Shown here piece by piece: positions 39,316 to 50,208 of a stretch of 64,000 nt of DNA. Origin of the DNA: Latrodectus hesperus (lineage: Eukaryota > Arthropoda > Arachnida > Araneae > Theridiidae); the NCBI GenBank assembly GCA_037975125.1, contig CM075856.1, positions 7,635,078 to 7,699,077 on the forward strand. The letters run 5' to 3'. A program made the translations under genes and the position numbers. Position 1 is the first letter of the stretch. Each line of letters begins with the position of its first letter. The notes beneath the pieces are model-generated. The model saw only the letters and a program-made list of their open reading frames with translations. It did no database searches and was not told the DNA's origin.

Positions 39316-40069
39316 ATTCAATGAATTTAACAATGACTTTCAGATTAAAGTGAGTCCAAAGCATAAAAAATGTGTTTCCTAGATTTGAATAAAATATATG
39401 AAAAATTTAATGAAGACAAAAAAGAACACTAAAGTAGCATTTTCACATAAAACTGTAAATTATTGTTTCTCTAGAATACATAAAACAGATGTTTACTGAA
39501 TTGCTTATTTATTGCTTCAAATAATCATGCCTGATGAAAAAGCTCTCTGTTTTGAAGAATAGCTTAAAACACTTTTGATTTACATAATTTAATAGATAAA
39601 TAGTTTCTCATTTTATAGTTCTTTCTTATTTTCTAATATCACTAGAAACCAGAAAGCTAAATCTAAATATAATTATAGACAAAGACTTCATGTTTTTGTG
39701 AAATTTTAAGAATTGAAACAGTTTAAAATTATATATTAAAAATAGGAAACGAGATAGTGATTATATCATCATTTCATATTTTATTTTGGTAAGTTCGCAG
39801 TTTGCGTTAGTTTGTAAAAAAATCGGAAGATAGAAATAAATGTTTAAGAAAAAACATTAATATTACTTGGTTTTTGTAATCTATAACTTATATTTCTAAA
39901 CGTGAGTAAATATGGAGGATTGATAATGTCTTGAAGTTTCTGAAGCATTTTTATCCATTAAGCTTTAACTGGATGAATTATTTACAGGTGATACATTATT
40001 TCGTGCATATAGGTAAAAATGTGAAAAAGCTTCTCCTAACATCTTATATAATAATTTTAAATACTAGTA
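39316..40069. other. AT-rich spacer, no gene seen
   Basis: No feature recognised up to the tRNA-like head at 40070. Confidence 0.45.
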
Positions 40070-40330
40070 GGGGCCGTGGTAGCCTTGTGGTAGGGTATCA
40101 GCCTTCCATCCGGAAGGGTGGGGTTCAATTCCCAATGCCGCCAAAGACCAACTGAGTACATGTGATAAACGTGTTCGTTAAATCAGTGGAATCGAAAGCC
40201 CTGTGGTCGGTCATTGAGCAGTTACCATGGGTGCAATGGTTTAGAGAAATTAGCTCCCCCTTTAGATCAATGCCAAAATTGAGCGAGTAGATCTTCTGGT
40301 GCAGCAACATCAACCAAACTTCAACAACCA
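40070..40330 (+). mobile_element. tRNA-like/SINE head (family G) joined to a LINE ORF2
   Basis: A tRNA-like unit spans about 40070-40143. The A-box-like TAGCCTTGTGGT lies at 40080-40091, an anticodon-like stem CCTTC/GAAGG at about 40103-40118, and a consensus-perfect B box GGTTCAATTCC at 40122-40132. The body carries ACGTGTTCGTTAAATC, resembling the SINE body at about 9474-9510, and AAATTAGCTCCCCC. It also shares AACTGAGTAC with the family C SINEs (59.5 and 60.1 kb). It ends where the LINE endonuclease frame begins (stop at 40288-40290, open from 40291). Either a SINE lies against a LINE, or the pair is one element with a pol III-type 5' end. Confidence 0.65.
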
Positions 40331-41337
40331 CCGTATCCAGTTCAAATAAAAGAATACCACTCAAGTCAGAAAAAAACACGCTAAACTTCCTACATATTAA
40401 CCTACAGCGAAGTCGTTCGGCACAAACACAACTAATCCAGCACATAATTGAAACTGAAGCTTCAATAACCTGCATCCAAGAGCCCTACACCTCCAACAAC
40501 CTCATAAAAAGTTACCCAATTTCCTGGAAAATCATATTTGATAAATCCGCAACTCAAGCCCCCAGATCAGCAATTGTCATCTCAATTGCAATAAATCTTA
40601 TCATCCTATACAGTCATAGAGATATTATAGCTATCCAACTTAATTTCTCACCTCTACCAATTATTCTTATAAATCTGTATGCCTCGCCATTTGAAAATAT
40701 CAACACAACGCTAGAAATCTTTAATACTCTGCTCAATTGGTTTCATCACCACCAAATTATTATTATTGGAGATTTCAACGCCCACAATATCTTCTGGAAC
40801 TATCCTTCAAACAACAACAGAGTTCAAATCTTTGAACAGTTCCTGGCATCAAACAACTTATATCTCATCAACGAACCCAACAGCCCCCCTACTTTCACTG
40901 GCCCGGTTGGCTCGGGCTGGCCAGATCTAACTCTATGCAACAATCAGATCTTTCAATGCTTCACTAACTGGCAGTGCAAGATTCGATGATCATGCTCTGA
41001 CCACAACTTCATTTCTTTTAACTACTCAGAACCAACAGCAATAACATTTAACAAAAGATACAATAGCACCAAGTACCAAAATAAATTTATCAAACTAATC
41101 AAACCTCAGCTATCTTCTCTGTTAAAATTACTTACAACCAGTATCCTCAGCCAGCCAACCAGACGACTTTACTGACATTTTAACCCAAAAGTCATAGAAA
41201 CTGCTGAACAATGTTTCCCTATCAAGAGTCCAGGAAGAACATTCAAACTAGCATGGTGGACACCAGCCCTACGATCCAAGAAAAACGAAGTAAAAGCATT
41301 AAGAAGATTAATGAATCAGAAACAGACCCCACAGTAA
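40291..41337 (+). pseudogene. ORF2 part 1: AP-type endonuclease and linker
   Basis: The frame with codons starting at 40381 reads LNFLHINLQRSRSAQ near the N-terminus and then CIQEPYT (metal-binding Glu region). GDFNAHNIFW follows at about 40768-40800 and SDHN at about 40996-41007, where the Asp and His are the catalytic pair. The endonuclease that nicks target DNA is therefore recognisable over its whole length. TGA stops break it at 40987-40989 (just before SDHN) and 41173-41175. The linker continues in the same frame with AWWTPALRSKKNEVKALRRL to a TAA at 41335-41337. Coding sense then moves to the next frame, so there is a frameshift at about 41300-41345. Confidence 0.85.
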
Positions 41338-42960
41338 GATCCCAACGCCATCAAAATTACAAACAAAAATTAGCAACTTACAAAAAGGGCATTCTCGAGG
41401 CGAAACTAAAAAGCTGGACAAACTACTGCTCCAAAATCAACTCCCCATACGGAACTTTAACCAAAATAGCAACAGGTAAACTATTCATCCCCAGCCAGTT
41501 TGAAATTCTTAATTCAACTAGCCAATTCAACAACATCCCGAATACCATCTTTAAAGATCTGCTTACCTTCTCCTTCCAAACGGATAACCTCATCAATCAA
41601 GACAACCTACAAGACTATCCAGTTCTAACTCTATCCTATCTAAATTCTAACTCAGATCCTCCCTTCACAATCATAGAGCTAAATAGCACAATCAAGAATC
41701 TCAACAACACAAAAGCACCAGGCCCCGACGGCATAGATAACAAGATGGTTAAACTTATTCACTATGCCCATCCCAAATTCCTGCTAAACTTCTTTAATAC
41801 CTGCCTCAAGTTTTCCACATTCCCAAAGCAATTTAAAAAGGGCCAAATAGTATTCTTTCTAAAAAAGAATAAAGATTAAAAAAATCCCGCCTCATACCAC
41901 CCCATATGCCTCCTTCCCTCAATAGGTAAAGTATATGAAAGACTCATCATCAACCGTTTCAAACATCACTTACTGGTCTCCAACTACATTCACCCCAGAC
42001 AATTCGGGTTTCGCTCGAATCTTTCAACGGAACACACCTTGCAAACAGCAAAAGCCGTAATCAACGACAACCAAGCCCAAGATCACTATACTATGCTTCT
42101 AAGTCTGGACATAACAAAGGCATTCGACTCAATGGCATGGCCTCGACTTATAGCTGAGCTAGCCAAAACTGCAGCAGCAGCCAACATCTTCAAAACCCTC
42201 CTCTCCTTTCTGGACAACAGAAACTTCTAGTGATCCATGACATCGGTACCACAACACCCCAAAATCGCGGTTGCCCGCAAGGATCAGTAGGAGGACCGAT
42301 TCTCTGGAGCATTTACTTCAACAGCGTTGTCTCACACACCTGGTCGGAGCACACACAAATTATTTGTTTTGCAAATGACACACTCCTAATCACAAGAGGT
42401 AAAACCAGAGCAGAATTAAAACACCACAGCAATGAATCCCTACAGATTTTCTCAAATCTTTGCAACGCTCTTCAGCTCACTATCTCACCACAAAAGTCAC
42501 AAGCAATGATAATTCATAAAAAATCCAGGACTCTAAAATCCAACCCAAAAATAACGCTTAATGGCAGCAGCCTAAGACATACTAAATAACTCAACTACCT
42601 CGGGGTCACAATAGACAATAAGCTCTCCTTCTTACAACACATCTGAAACTTAAAGACAAAAGTCCTCCCCATCTTCCAAAGAATTGGATGTATGATGGGT
42701 CGGGACTGGGGCCTTCGAGGCAAACTCCTCAAAATCATTTACACCACCATTATTCAACTGATCATCCTCTATGCAGCCTCATTCTGGGCATTCTCTCTAA
42801 CTACACGAAAGATTACTCTCCAGACTGCAACGCCTCTTCATCCTCCGAATCACAAGGACATACCGAACCACGCCATCAATCAGCCTCACTATTCTCTCTG
42901 GCACTCCTCCACTCCACCTCCAAATTAAATACGAAGATTTAAAGACAGAAATCCTCCAAC
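41338..42960 (+). pseudogene. ORF2 part 2: reverse transcriptase with damaged catalytic motif
   Basis: After the frameshift the open frame to 41876 holds NNTKAPGPDGIDNKMVK (RT motif 1). It ends at a TAA (41877-41879) inside the KKNKD.KNPASYHPICLL region, then continues in frame with PRQFGFRSNLSTEHTL and motif A LSLDITKAFDSM (Asp present). At about 42228 the frame shifts again and reads NRGCPQGSVGGPILW (motif B). Motif C reads FAND at 42368-42379 where FADD is expected, so one catalytic Asp is Asn. The thumb region LNYLGVTIDNKLSF follows a stop at 42587-42589, with another stop after LSFLQHI. The enzyme cannot be active. Confidence 0.88.
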
Positions 42961-43520
42961 TTAACGAACCAGTGAACGTTGATGGAGAAATTCTTCACCC
43001 AGACCAAATAGAGGGCAAGGCTCATAAATATCTAATTCACCCAGGTAAACACCATATAGGAATCAAAGTGATAATCAACAAAAATTCAATCTTACAGCCT
43101 ACTCCCAACCACCCCAACTACTTCACAGGCGGGTCAAAAATAGATGAGTCAACTGGGAGCAGCTTTTGTTTTACTAATCAATGACAGCATCATCACGACA
43201 AGTAAATTCATACTATATCCAAGGAATGCAGTATTCCAGGCTGAGGCTCTCGCCATCCTTGAAGCCATAAAGCACTCCTTAAACTCCAAATACCCAAAAT
43301 CAACCATCTGGTCAGACAGCAATCTACCCTTCTAGCCATCAACAACCCCTTACATCGCTCCCACCTTATTCAACTAATTCAATACTGATAACCGATGCAG
43401 CAAATTCATGTAAATTCACCCTCATCTGGACCAGAGCTCACATAGGCATCCAAGGCAATGAGCTCGCTGACGCAGCTGCGAAAGAATCAATCAAACTTCC
43501 AAAAGATTAACAATATCACC
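42961..43520 (+). pseudogene. ORF2 part 3: RNase H domain, first Asp lost
   Basis: NYFTGGSKIDESTG (about 43119-43160) is the first RNase H strand, where DGS is expected; GGC at 43128-43130 replaces the catalytic Asp. After a frameshift near 43145, FQAEALAILEAIKHSL carries the second acidic residue and TIWSDSN the third. WTRAHIGIQGNELADAAAKE (about 43430-43490) carries the last. The domain normally removes RNA from the cDNA hybrid. Stops and shifts separate these pieces. Confidence 0.85.
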
Positions 43521-44020
43521 TCGCATGGTCCCAAGCATCCATAAAACACAACCTTAAATTTCAAAAATTAGCCTCATGGCAAACCGCATGGACAATAGCA
43601 CACCAGGGAAGAACAACTAACAAAATAATTCCAAAAGTCTCCGAACCACAATCTACTGTGGATAACCCGTATGTAAATTACTTCGTAACAAATCATGGTC
43701 CATTCCCAACTTACTTTAAAAATATAAATAGAACATTTTCATCTCTCTATCTCTGTGGCAAAGGCAATCCTTTCCACTACATTACAGGATGCAGCTACAC
43801 CGCACAGCATCATCTCAAATGCCCTCAAAACCTTAATTACACCGATTTTCTTCGATTCTGTCTTCGTTCAGCTCACCACAAGAAAAAATTAATACTAATC
43901 GCTAAGCTCCTCACAGAAAAAGGTCTCGATCTGTGCAAGGACAGGAATCCTCCTTCTATCAACTCACCAGACGATTCATCAGACTCAGACTTTTATCCTC
44001 CTAAGTTTAAGCAAACTTGA
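43521..44020 (+). pseudogene. ORF2 part 4: C-terminal Cys/His domain
   Basis: In the frame of 43658-44020 the text NHGPFPTYFKNI is followed by LCGKGNPFHYITGC, a compact CX8HX4C-like arrangement. It sits near the C-terminus of ORF2 proteins of this group and is thought to bind nucleic acid. A first Cys of the usual CXCG start is replaced (YLCG). The frame ends at a stop at 44018-44020, the likely true end of ORF2. Confidence 0.7.
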
Positions 44021-44603
44021 ACTTTTAGTTAGAGACTTCAAAATTGAAATGACTGTTTTTTCCCTGACAATCACAGAATCAAGGACTTTGCAGCCACACA
44101 ATAGTTTCATTCTTCATTTGTATATAACTTTTCATTGTCTCATTTACTTATACTTTTTAAAAAATTCCTATCTTTAAATATTTTTTTTAAATTTCAATCA
44201 TTCATCCTTATGTTGTCATCCCTGCCTGATATAGAACTCTATTGTTTTGGATACTGCGAGACCCAATATAAGGCTTTAAGGCACCACCATTGTAAATCCT
44301 TCATTTTCAAGAGCATGCTTGGTGACGGCACAGTTTGGGGACAACCTTTTAACCCCTGGAAGGTGCTGCTTGCTCACGATGATGATGAGTGGACTAAACC
44401 CGATAACCGATTGGTACAGAACGGGGTTCACTCCCATCTCTTATGTATGTATGGTGCTGCCATCTATCGGAGGATTTGAAGAGCAAAAGTCGTACTTTCA
44501 CCTTTATGGTGCTCTGATTAAACGAAAAACTCCCAATTGACTTAAATTCTCATAGCCAAGGCATAGCGAGCTTGGCTTGTCCAAGTGTCATTAGTAACAA
44601 CAA
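44021..44603 (+). other. 3' UTR and tail of the LINE
   Basis: Noncoding sequence downstream of ORF2. The terminal part, from about 44560, is the recognition end shared with 58786-58831. The segment at about 44300-44470 is GC-raised and opens short frames with no coding meaning. Confidence 0.7.
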
Positions 44604-45176
44604 TTAATATAGCACTAGAAACATTTTAATCATATAGTACTTAAAATCTAAGAAAATTATTTGTAAGGTACTCTTCTGATAATGAATAATTACAAGTATG
44701 AAATTGCTTATTCTTATAAAATGTTTTAAATATTTTCTACCTCATATATTCAATAGACATATTTATAAATACTGCTAGATTCAAAAATTGAAACTTTTAT
44801 ATATAAAAATATTGCAATTTAAATCTAAGTCACATTATAATGGCTAAAAAACGAACACACATTTCTTGTCAAAAATTAAGCATTTGTAATGTATGGTTAA
44901 TAAACATGTTTATTGCAATGAAAATCAGTTAAATCGGGAAATAGAGCAAGAAACTAAATGAATAAAAGTAAAAAGAAAGTTTTTTAAATGTTTTTCTTCA
45001 TAAGTAAATTATATGTTTTACTTTAAATGATTCAATTATTGTACACTATATCTATATAATTAGTCATAATACAGTTATGTAGTTATGAACAGTTTTTGAA
45101 ACTTGTCAAAGAACTTGATAATATTGGTAAAGCAAAGAAATTTATTTATACAATTGTCCTTAAATTTGGCCATTGG
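44604..45176. other. AT-rich spacer, no gene seen
   Basis: No feature recognised. Confidence 0.45.
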
Positions 45177-45325
45177 CTTTGGTTTGGTCTGTCACTCAAC
45201 GGTCATTTCTTGCACAGGAGGGTTAATTAGACCAAGCTCTACAATTTGTGAAGTGGATTGTGACTAACATCCAAGCTCAAGGTGGGATTCGAAACTACGA
45301 ACTATTAAACTAAAAGGAAGAAACA
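45177..45325 (-). mobile_element. tRNA-derived SINE, family A, head incomplete
   Basis: The tail complement GGCTTTGGTTTGGTCTGTC is followed by CTCAACGGTCATTTCTTGCA, GAGGGTTAATTAGACC, AAGTGGATTG and GTGGGATTCGAAAC (B-box complement with one insertion). The tRNA head beyond CTATTAAACTAAAAGGAAG is missing or degraded. The tail pentamers match those of the copy at 14838-14938. Confidence 0.82.
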
Positions 45326-46699
45326 TTAGATTTGATCTTGCTTCCAGATATTTTAAAACAAAAATGTTAATATTTTTAAGTTTATATTTTTGGAAACACG
45401 AGCGTATTATTTTTACTTTTAACTTAAATATTTGAATCTAATTTTGGAACCACAAAAATTCGATATATTTATAAAAATATAAAGTAGTAAAAACTTTGAA
45501 AAATTTATTTTCTATTTTATTAAACTATGCAGTCAAAATGTATTTATATAAATTTGTTTAAAAAAAACGGTCAAGATTATAGCATGTGGTGCATTATAAA
45601 TATAAAATGGAAACCAATTTAAAATACTGAAAATGTCATTTCTATGGAATCAATATCTCATTTCAAATGTATGATGGATTCTGACAAACACTTCTGTGCT
45701 TACGGAGGTTTAAAACTGAAATTCTTGTTTACAAAATGAGTAAAATCACAAAATTCATAAGCTTTATTGAAACTGAAAGAAGTTTTTACCAATACCTCCA
45801 ATCACTTTGGAAGTTTGAATTTTATATTTAAAAGTTTTCACTTAATTCCATCAGAAACAACTCGGCTACTTCAAGATCCAAAAGAATTTCAGAATAACTT
45901 TTGGAATAAACTTTACCACCAAACTAACTTTTCCCAACAGTCTTCTCCCCAATGCTTCGAATTTTAAGCTACAAGATCTTCGTAATTGAATTTCGGTTCA
46001 ATATCTTCTTTACAGTCTCAAAATTTCTTTTAAACTTCTTTTTTCTCTACTTTTCGATACTCAGACAGCTCTTTTCAGATTGTGAAAATTAAGAAAGGGT
46101 TGAATAATTAAGTTTGAGATTTCGAAGGATACGACATGTTTTTTTTCAATGGCTAGTAGAAAATTTAGATGCTTTTTTAAGCAATGTTGATGATAAAATA
46201 TATTTCCAAAATCTTCATAGAATAATATAAATTTGGAGATTAGCAAAAATATTTCTATTAATTTATCTTTTCCATTCATAAGTACATATTACCAAATTTG
46301 TTTATAAATTGTATTAAAAATTTTTTATCAAACCTATTTTTAAAATAATATTTTGATATCTGGGTCTGCTGTCAATACATAAAATTTGTAATTATGTTTG
46401 AGATCTTCTTAATAAAGCAATAATTTATATAACAATGCGATGTAAATATATAATTTAGATGAAAGCAAAAACATTTACTGAACTGATCAACAAACATCTG
46501 ATAATATGCCAAAAAAATATCATGAAATATCAGTTAATGTTTTTTGTATAACCAAAATATTGCAAAAGGATATAAAAACTTAAATTCGATTTTGTCTATT
46601 TTTTGATCACTACAATTACTTTATTCACGAAAGCCAAATTCAATCAAAAACTATTGTTCAAATAGCCTTTTTAATCAATCTTTATCTACGAATATTAAT
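45326..46699. other. AT-rich spacer, no gene seen
   Basis: Short open frames at 45767-45967 and 46061-46279 show no recognisable protein. Confidence 0.4.
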
Positions 46700-46860
46700 C
46701 CTAAAGATGGGTTTTAGCTTTTTATCTATGGTCTTTTATTTACAGAGGGACAGATTTAACTGGGATCTACTAGTAAAAATAAATTCTAAAAAAATTATTT
46801 AAGACATCCACCAAAGAAATAGGAATTAAATCTGTGAATAATTGACTTGAAGACGTAATT
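46700..46860 (-). mobile_element. Very old family A SINE copy
   Basis: AGAGGGACAGATTTAACTGGG, ACATCCACCAAAG, GGAATTAAATCTGTGAATA and TTGACTTGAAGACG follow family A order but are highly diverged. Confidence 0.45.
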
Positions 46861-47017
46861 TTTAGCTACAAGATAATGGCTAGGATGATTAAAGTTCTAT
46901 GACTTTTTATGCAGTTGGTTTTGTTGTGTTTCGTAGCGCAAAGTCCATAGAAAGAGAAAACTGCTCAATGTGCGCACATGAAATATAATCCATGTCCTTG
47001 AAAACAACGATGCTTGA

Positions 47018-47235
47018 GTTCACCGTGGCTAAGTGGTAGAGCACTGTAATTCATACCAAATGTTCCCGGGTTCAATCCCAAGTATTGCTGAACAATTAGA
47101 GATGGATGTTGCTTCTCCACTTTCTATGTGTTAACCTGTCGGGTTGAGCGCACGGGAATTTTTTTCCACTTGCGTTGCGTGAATACAGCCCACTATCAAA
47201 AGTCCTTCCGGAAACCAATTATGCTGTAGCCGCTA
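47018..47235 (+). mobile_element. tRNA-derived SINE, family D
   Basis: The tRNA-like head runs about 47018-47093. It has an acceptor pair GTTCA/TGAAC, A box TGGCTAAGTGG at 47026-47036 and an exact B box GGTTCAATCC at 47069-47078. The anticodon arm does not fold, so it is not a tRNA gene. The GC-raised body includes GTGTTAACCTGTCGGGTTGA and GGGAATTTTTTTCCAC and runs to about 47235. This is the only copy in the window. The boxes would drive pol III transcription if intact. Confidence 0.75.
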
Positions 47236-47590
47236 AAATGCCTTACAATTTTAAAAAGCTAGGCAATTGTATTAAAAAAACTTGATGTCAAAACATTAAA
47301 GCCTGAAAAATGGATTTGGCTTGCTATTCTATGAACATTTTTTGCACAAGCAGTTTGATTAGCATTTGAATTCAAAAGAGATTTTTAACACTACAAACAT
47401 TTACATGTAAGGAGGAAATAAAAAAAAGCGAATCAAGCAAAAAATCAGCACAAATGATTCAACTGCTATCTATGTTAATGGATAGCAGAATCTTTAGTGC
47501 TGATTTAAATAATGATAATGCTTAAAGGAGTAATCAGACCTATGAACTATGGAGGTGAAAGTCAGAGCATCAATTATTCACCAATCAGTA
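47236..47590 (-). mobile_element. Possible very old family A SINE copy or copies
   Basis: ACATTTTTTGCACAAG and AACACTACAAACATTTACATG (from about 47335) echo the family A centre. ATGAACTATGGAGGTGAAAG and ATTCACCAATCAGTAG (from about 47540) echo its head. A block between them repeats GATAGCAGAATC-like words around AATCAGCACAAATGATT. Weak. Confidence 0.35.
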
Positions 47591-50017
47591 GTCTTTGAGT
47601 AAGAAAACGGAAACTACTTGTATTGAACAAAGCACGAAATATTAACTTTTTCTACAAATTTGAGAATTTAATTCTTGATTTTTCGAAGCTTAATCAAATC
47701 CGGCCGATGTGTAAAATATTATTTAATTTATAGTTTCAAGTCGAACATTAAATTTAAAATGACGTAATGGGCATCCCATATTACTAATTTTCATCATTCA
47801 AATAATCATTCATTACCTTATTGAACTTCATTTCAAGTATCACGCGCGTAGTATTTACAGTCTCACACAAAGGAGGAAGTTCAATAATTTGCCATGAACA
47901 ATCTTGAAAAAAAAATGCGCTTTTGGATTATAGAGTCGCAACTATATTTCCGGTACAAAACGAATTGAGTAGTTTTCTTCAGACTTTAAGCCTTGAAAAA
48001 TAATAATCATTTTTCTCATTAGAAATTAATATCAATATTTAAAAATTATAACTCATATGTAGAACATTAATTCCTGGAAGCTTTAACTTAAAAAATTTTA
48101 CATAAAAGTTAGAAAAGTGTTTTTACATTACAAAAAATTCAATTTATCTTTAAAATTATATTCGCCAAACTAATTCTTTTGAAAAATCGCAAAATATTCA
48201 GTATTACATATTATAGAAAATTGAATATCTAAATCAAAAAATAAAGTAAATAAAACTAAATTACAATTGATATATTACTTTAAATAAATGTTGCGTACTG
48301 TGGAGTATAAGATAAATGTAAAATGAAGTCTACATTATTTATGGGATCTGAAGAATATCAGATTTTAGTTTTGAAGTTTTGGAGAAGTTTTTTTTTGAAA
48401 TTAGAAATTGATTGTATTGTATAGGATTAACCAAGATTAGAAAAATAAATTTAATTTAAAAATTAAAATATGACTGATTTATTCGGTTATAATTGCGAAA
48501 CTTTTTAATGAGATAACTTTTTGGCATTATATGGAAAATAAATACTAATTTGATTTTTATGAAAACAATGTAAAATCAATGTCCATTCTATAAAAATTAT
48601 TTCTAATTTATTATAATTTGAAATTATTCGCTAAGAATACACAAAATTGCTTTTTATTCTTCAATACCATTTCTTGGTTATTTCTATAATAGAACAAAAT
48701 TTTAATATGCTTCACAAAAACTTGTTTTCGTAAAATAAACATTAAATTTCATGGTTTTTATACATAGATTATAAAAAATTTACTTTCCTAATTATTACAT
48801 GTCATACCTTTAAATATAATGTTCCAAACTGTTAAAATGAAAGAATCTTTTCATGTAAATAAAATGATTTTATTATGTGTTAATTATTAAAGACTAGATT
48901 TAAACTTTGACTCATAAGCATTGATTAGGTAGAAGTTTCAGAAATGACTAATAGGAAATTTTTTGGCATTATTTAAAGCATATAGCGATAAAAATTTTAA
49001 AAAGTATTTCAGTTTATCAGCGAAAATTCATTAATTTCATTGTGGTATTTACTTTATCAAGTATTCATCAAGTGTTGATCCATATTTGACAGTTTTGGGC
49101 ACATTAACCTGATATATGATAATTTTTCATTTGCTAGATCAGCCACATAAGTAACTCTAGAAAGAGAACCAAATGGAGAAGTTTTGAAGTATGAGATAAA
49201 AACCTAATAACCTTATTAAATAAAATTCCAGATTTACGTACTTTAAAATGTATTATTTGAGCATAGAATGTAATAAATGTGCCATTCAGCTGTTGAAGTT
49301 GTAAATTGAATAAATAGATGACATGTAGTCACAGAAGGTAACAAATCAATGAAATAGTTTAATTTGATAAAACAAAAAGTGAGATTTCTAGCCCAAGTAA
49401 ACCATTAATCATAATGATCAATAGATTATTTGGGTTATTGATCATAAGTAAACCTTTGAATCGGAATTTTGGTGTATTATAGCCATTGATAAACGATCTC
49501 AGCCAAATATAACCGATGGCTTCCTTTTCAAAAATAAGCGGATATTTTCATAGAATAGTATCAGATATCAATTTTTTAGATACACGATAAATTGCTGGAA
49601 CATAAATCTTTATGATTGTGCAGATATTATGAACTAATAAACCTACCATTGTTTAAAGAATTTTGTTAATTTAAATAAACACACTCAAGCATTTCTATGA
49701 AGATAACCCTTCTGCAGCAAAATACTATGAAATTGAATATTCTACGATTATCATGAAAAAATCTAGAGTATACTGAATTCTTAGATAATAAAAATCTGAT
49801 AAAAATATTTTCCACTAAACCTGTATATATAAGTTGGCTTTCAGGAATTTTCATTTCAGCATAGATCTCAATGCATTAATTACCATCAGTATTTTTTTCT
49901 TCTGAATTAGAATGATACAATTCATAACTCACACCCCAATATAGGACAATTTTTGTAATCTGACAATAAACTCAATGTTTAAAATCATTTACATGGTTAT
50001 AAAATCTTTGATAATGT
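47591..50017. other. AT-rich spacer, no gene seen
   Basis: Contains a 10-bp inverted repeat ATGATCAATA/TATTGATCAT at 49414-49445. Nothing else is recognised. Confidence 0.45.
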
Positions 50018-50098
50018 CTTAACTTCAAGAAATAAGACACTGATAGAAATCAACTTGTTGGATAATTTCTGTCAGCGTCAATATTTCTTGAAGTTAAG
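50018..50098. repeat. 81-nt imperfect hairpin, miRNA-precursor-sized
   Basis: Left arm 50018-50050 starts CTTAACTTCAAGAAATA and right arm 50065-50098 ends TATTTCTTGAAGTTAAG; those 17 outer bases pair perfectly. The inner parts ACTGATAGAAAT and ATTTCTGTCAGCGT pair with two mismatches and one bulge, leaving a 14-base loop. The size and shape would suit a miRNA precursor or foldback element. No small-RNA evidence is available here. Confidence 0.85.
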
Positions 50099-50176
50099 GT
50101 ATTCTTAAATTTCTAACGATGTTACTTGAGCTAGTAAGTTTAAAATGTCGCTAACTTTTGATAATATATTAACAGA

Positions 50177-50208
50177 AAAATGGATAGAGATTAGTGTCTA
50201 TCCATTTT
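50177..50208. repeat. 12-bp perfect hairpin
   Basis: AAAATGGATAGA (50177-50188) and TCTATCCATTTT (50197-50208) are exact reverse complements around the loop GATTAGTG, about 80 bases from the larger hairpin. Confidence 0.9.

Larger units (their letters stand above)
40291..44603 (+). mobile_element. Non-LTR retrotransposon (I/R1/LOA-like), near-complete ORF2 and 3' UTR
   Basis: One plus-strand unit reads AP endonuclease, reverse transcriptase, RNase H and a C-terminal Cys/His domain, then about 580 bases of 3' UTR. The UTR ends GGCATAGCGAGCTTGGCTTG and a GTAACAACAA tail. That end is confirmed independently by the short truncated copy at 58786-58831. Presence of both APE and RNase H domains places it in the I group (I, LOA and relatives). 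The protein style resembles elements usually labelled R1-like in spider annotation, which is from memory. No ORF1 is found upstream. I could not find a convincing target-site duplication. The GC content is far above the spacer. Confidence 0.88.

Noticed and set aside
40125..40475. 116-codon minus-strand ORF
   Set aside because: It is the antisense shadow of the SINE head and LINE endonuclease region, whose plus-strand reading has recognisable domains.
40060..44620. Target-site duplication for the large LINE (ACTAG near both ends)
   Set aside because: Only five bases agree and spacing is ambiguous, so I do not claim it.
49414..49445. 10-bp inverted repeat ATGATCAATA/TATTGATCAT
   Set aside because: Short, AT-rich and plausible by chance in 64 kb.
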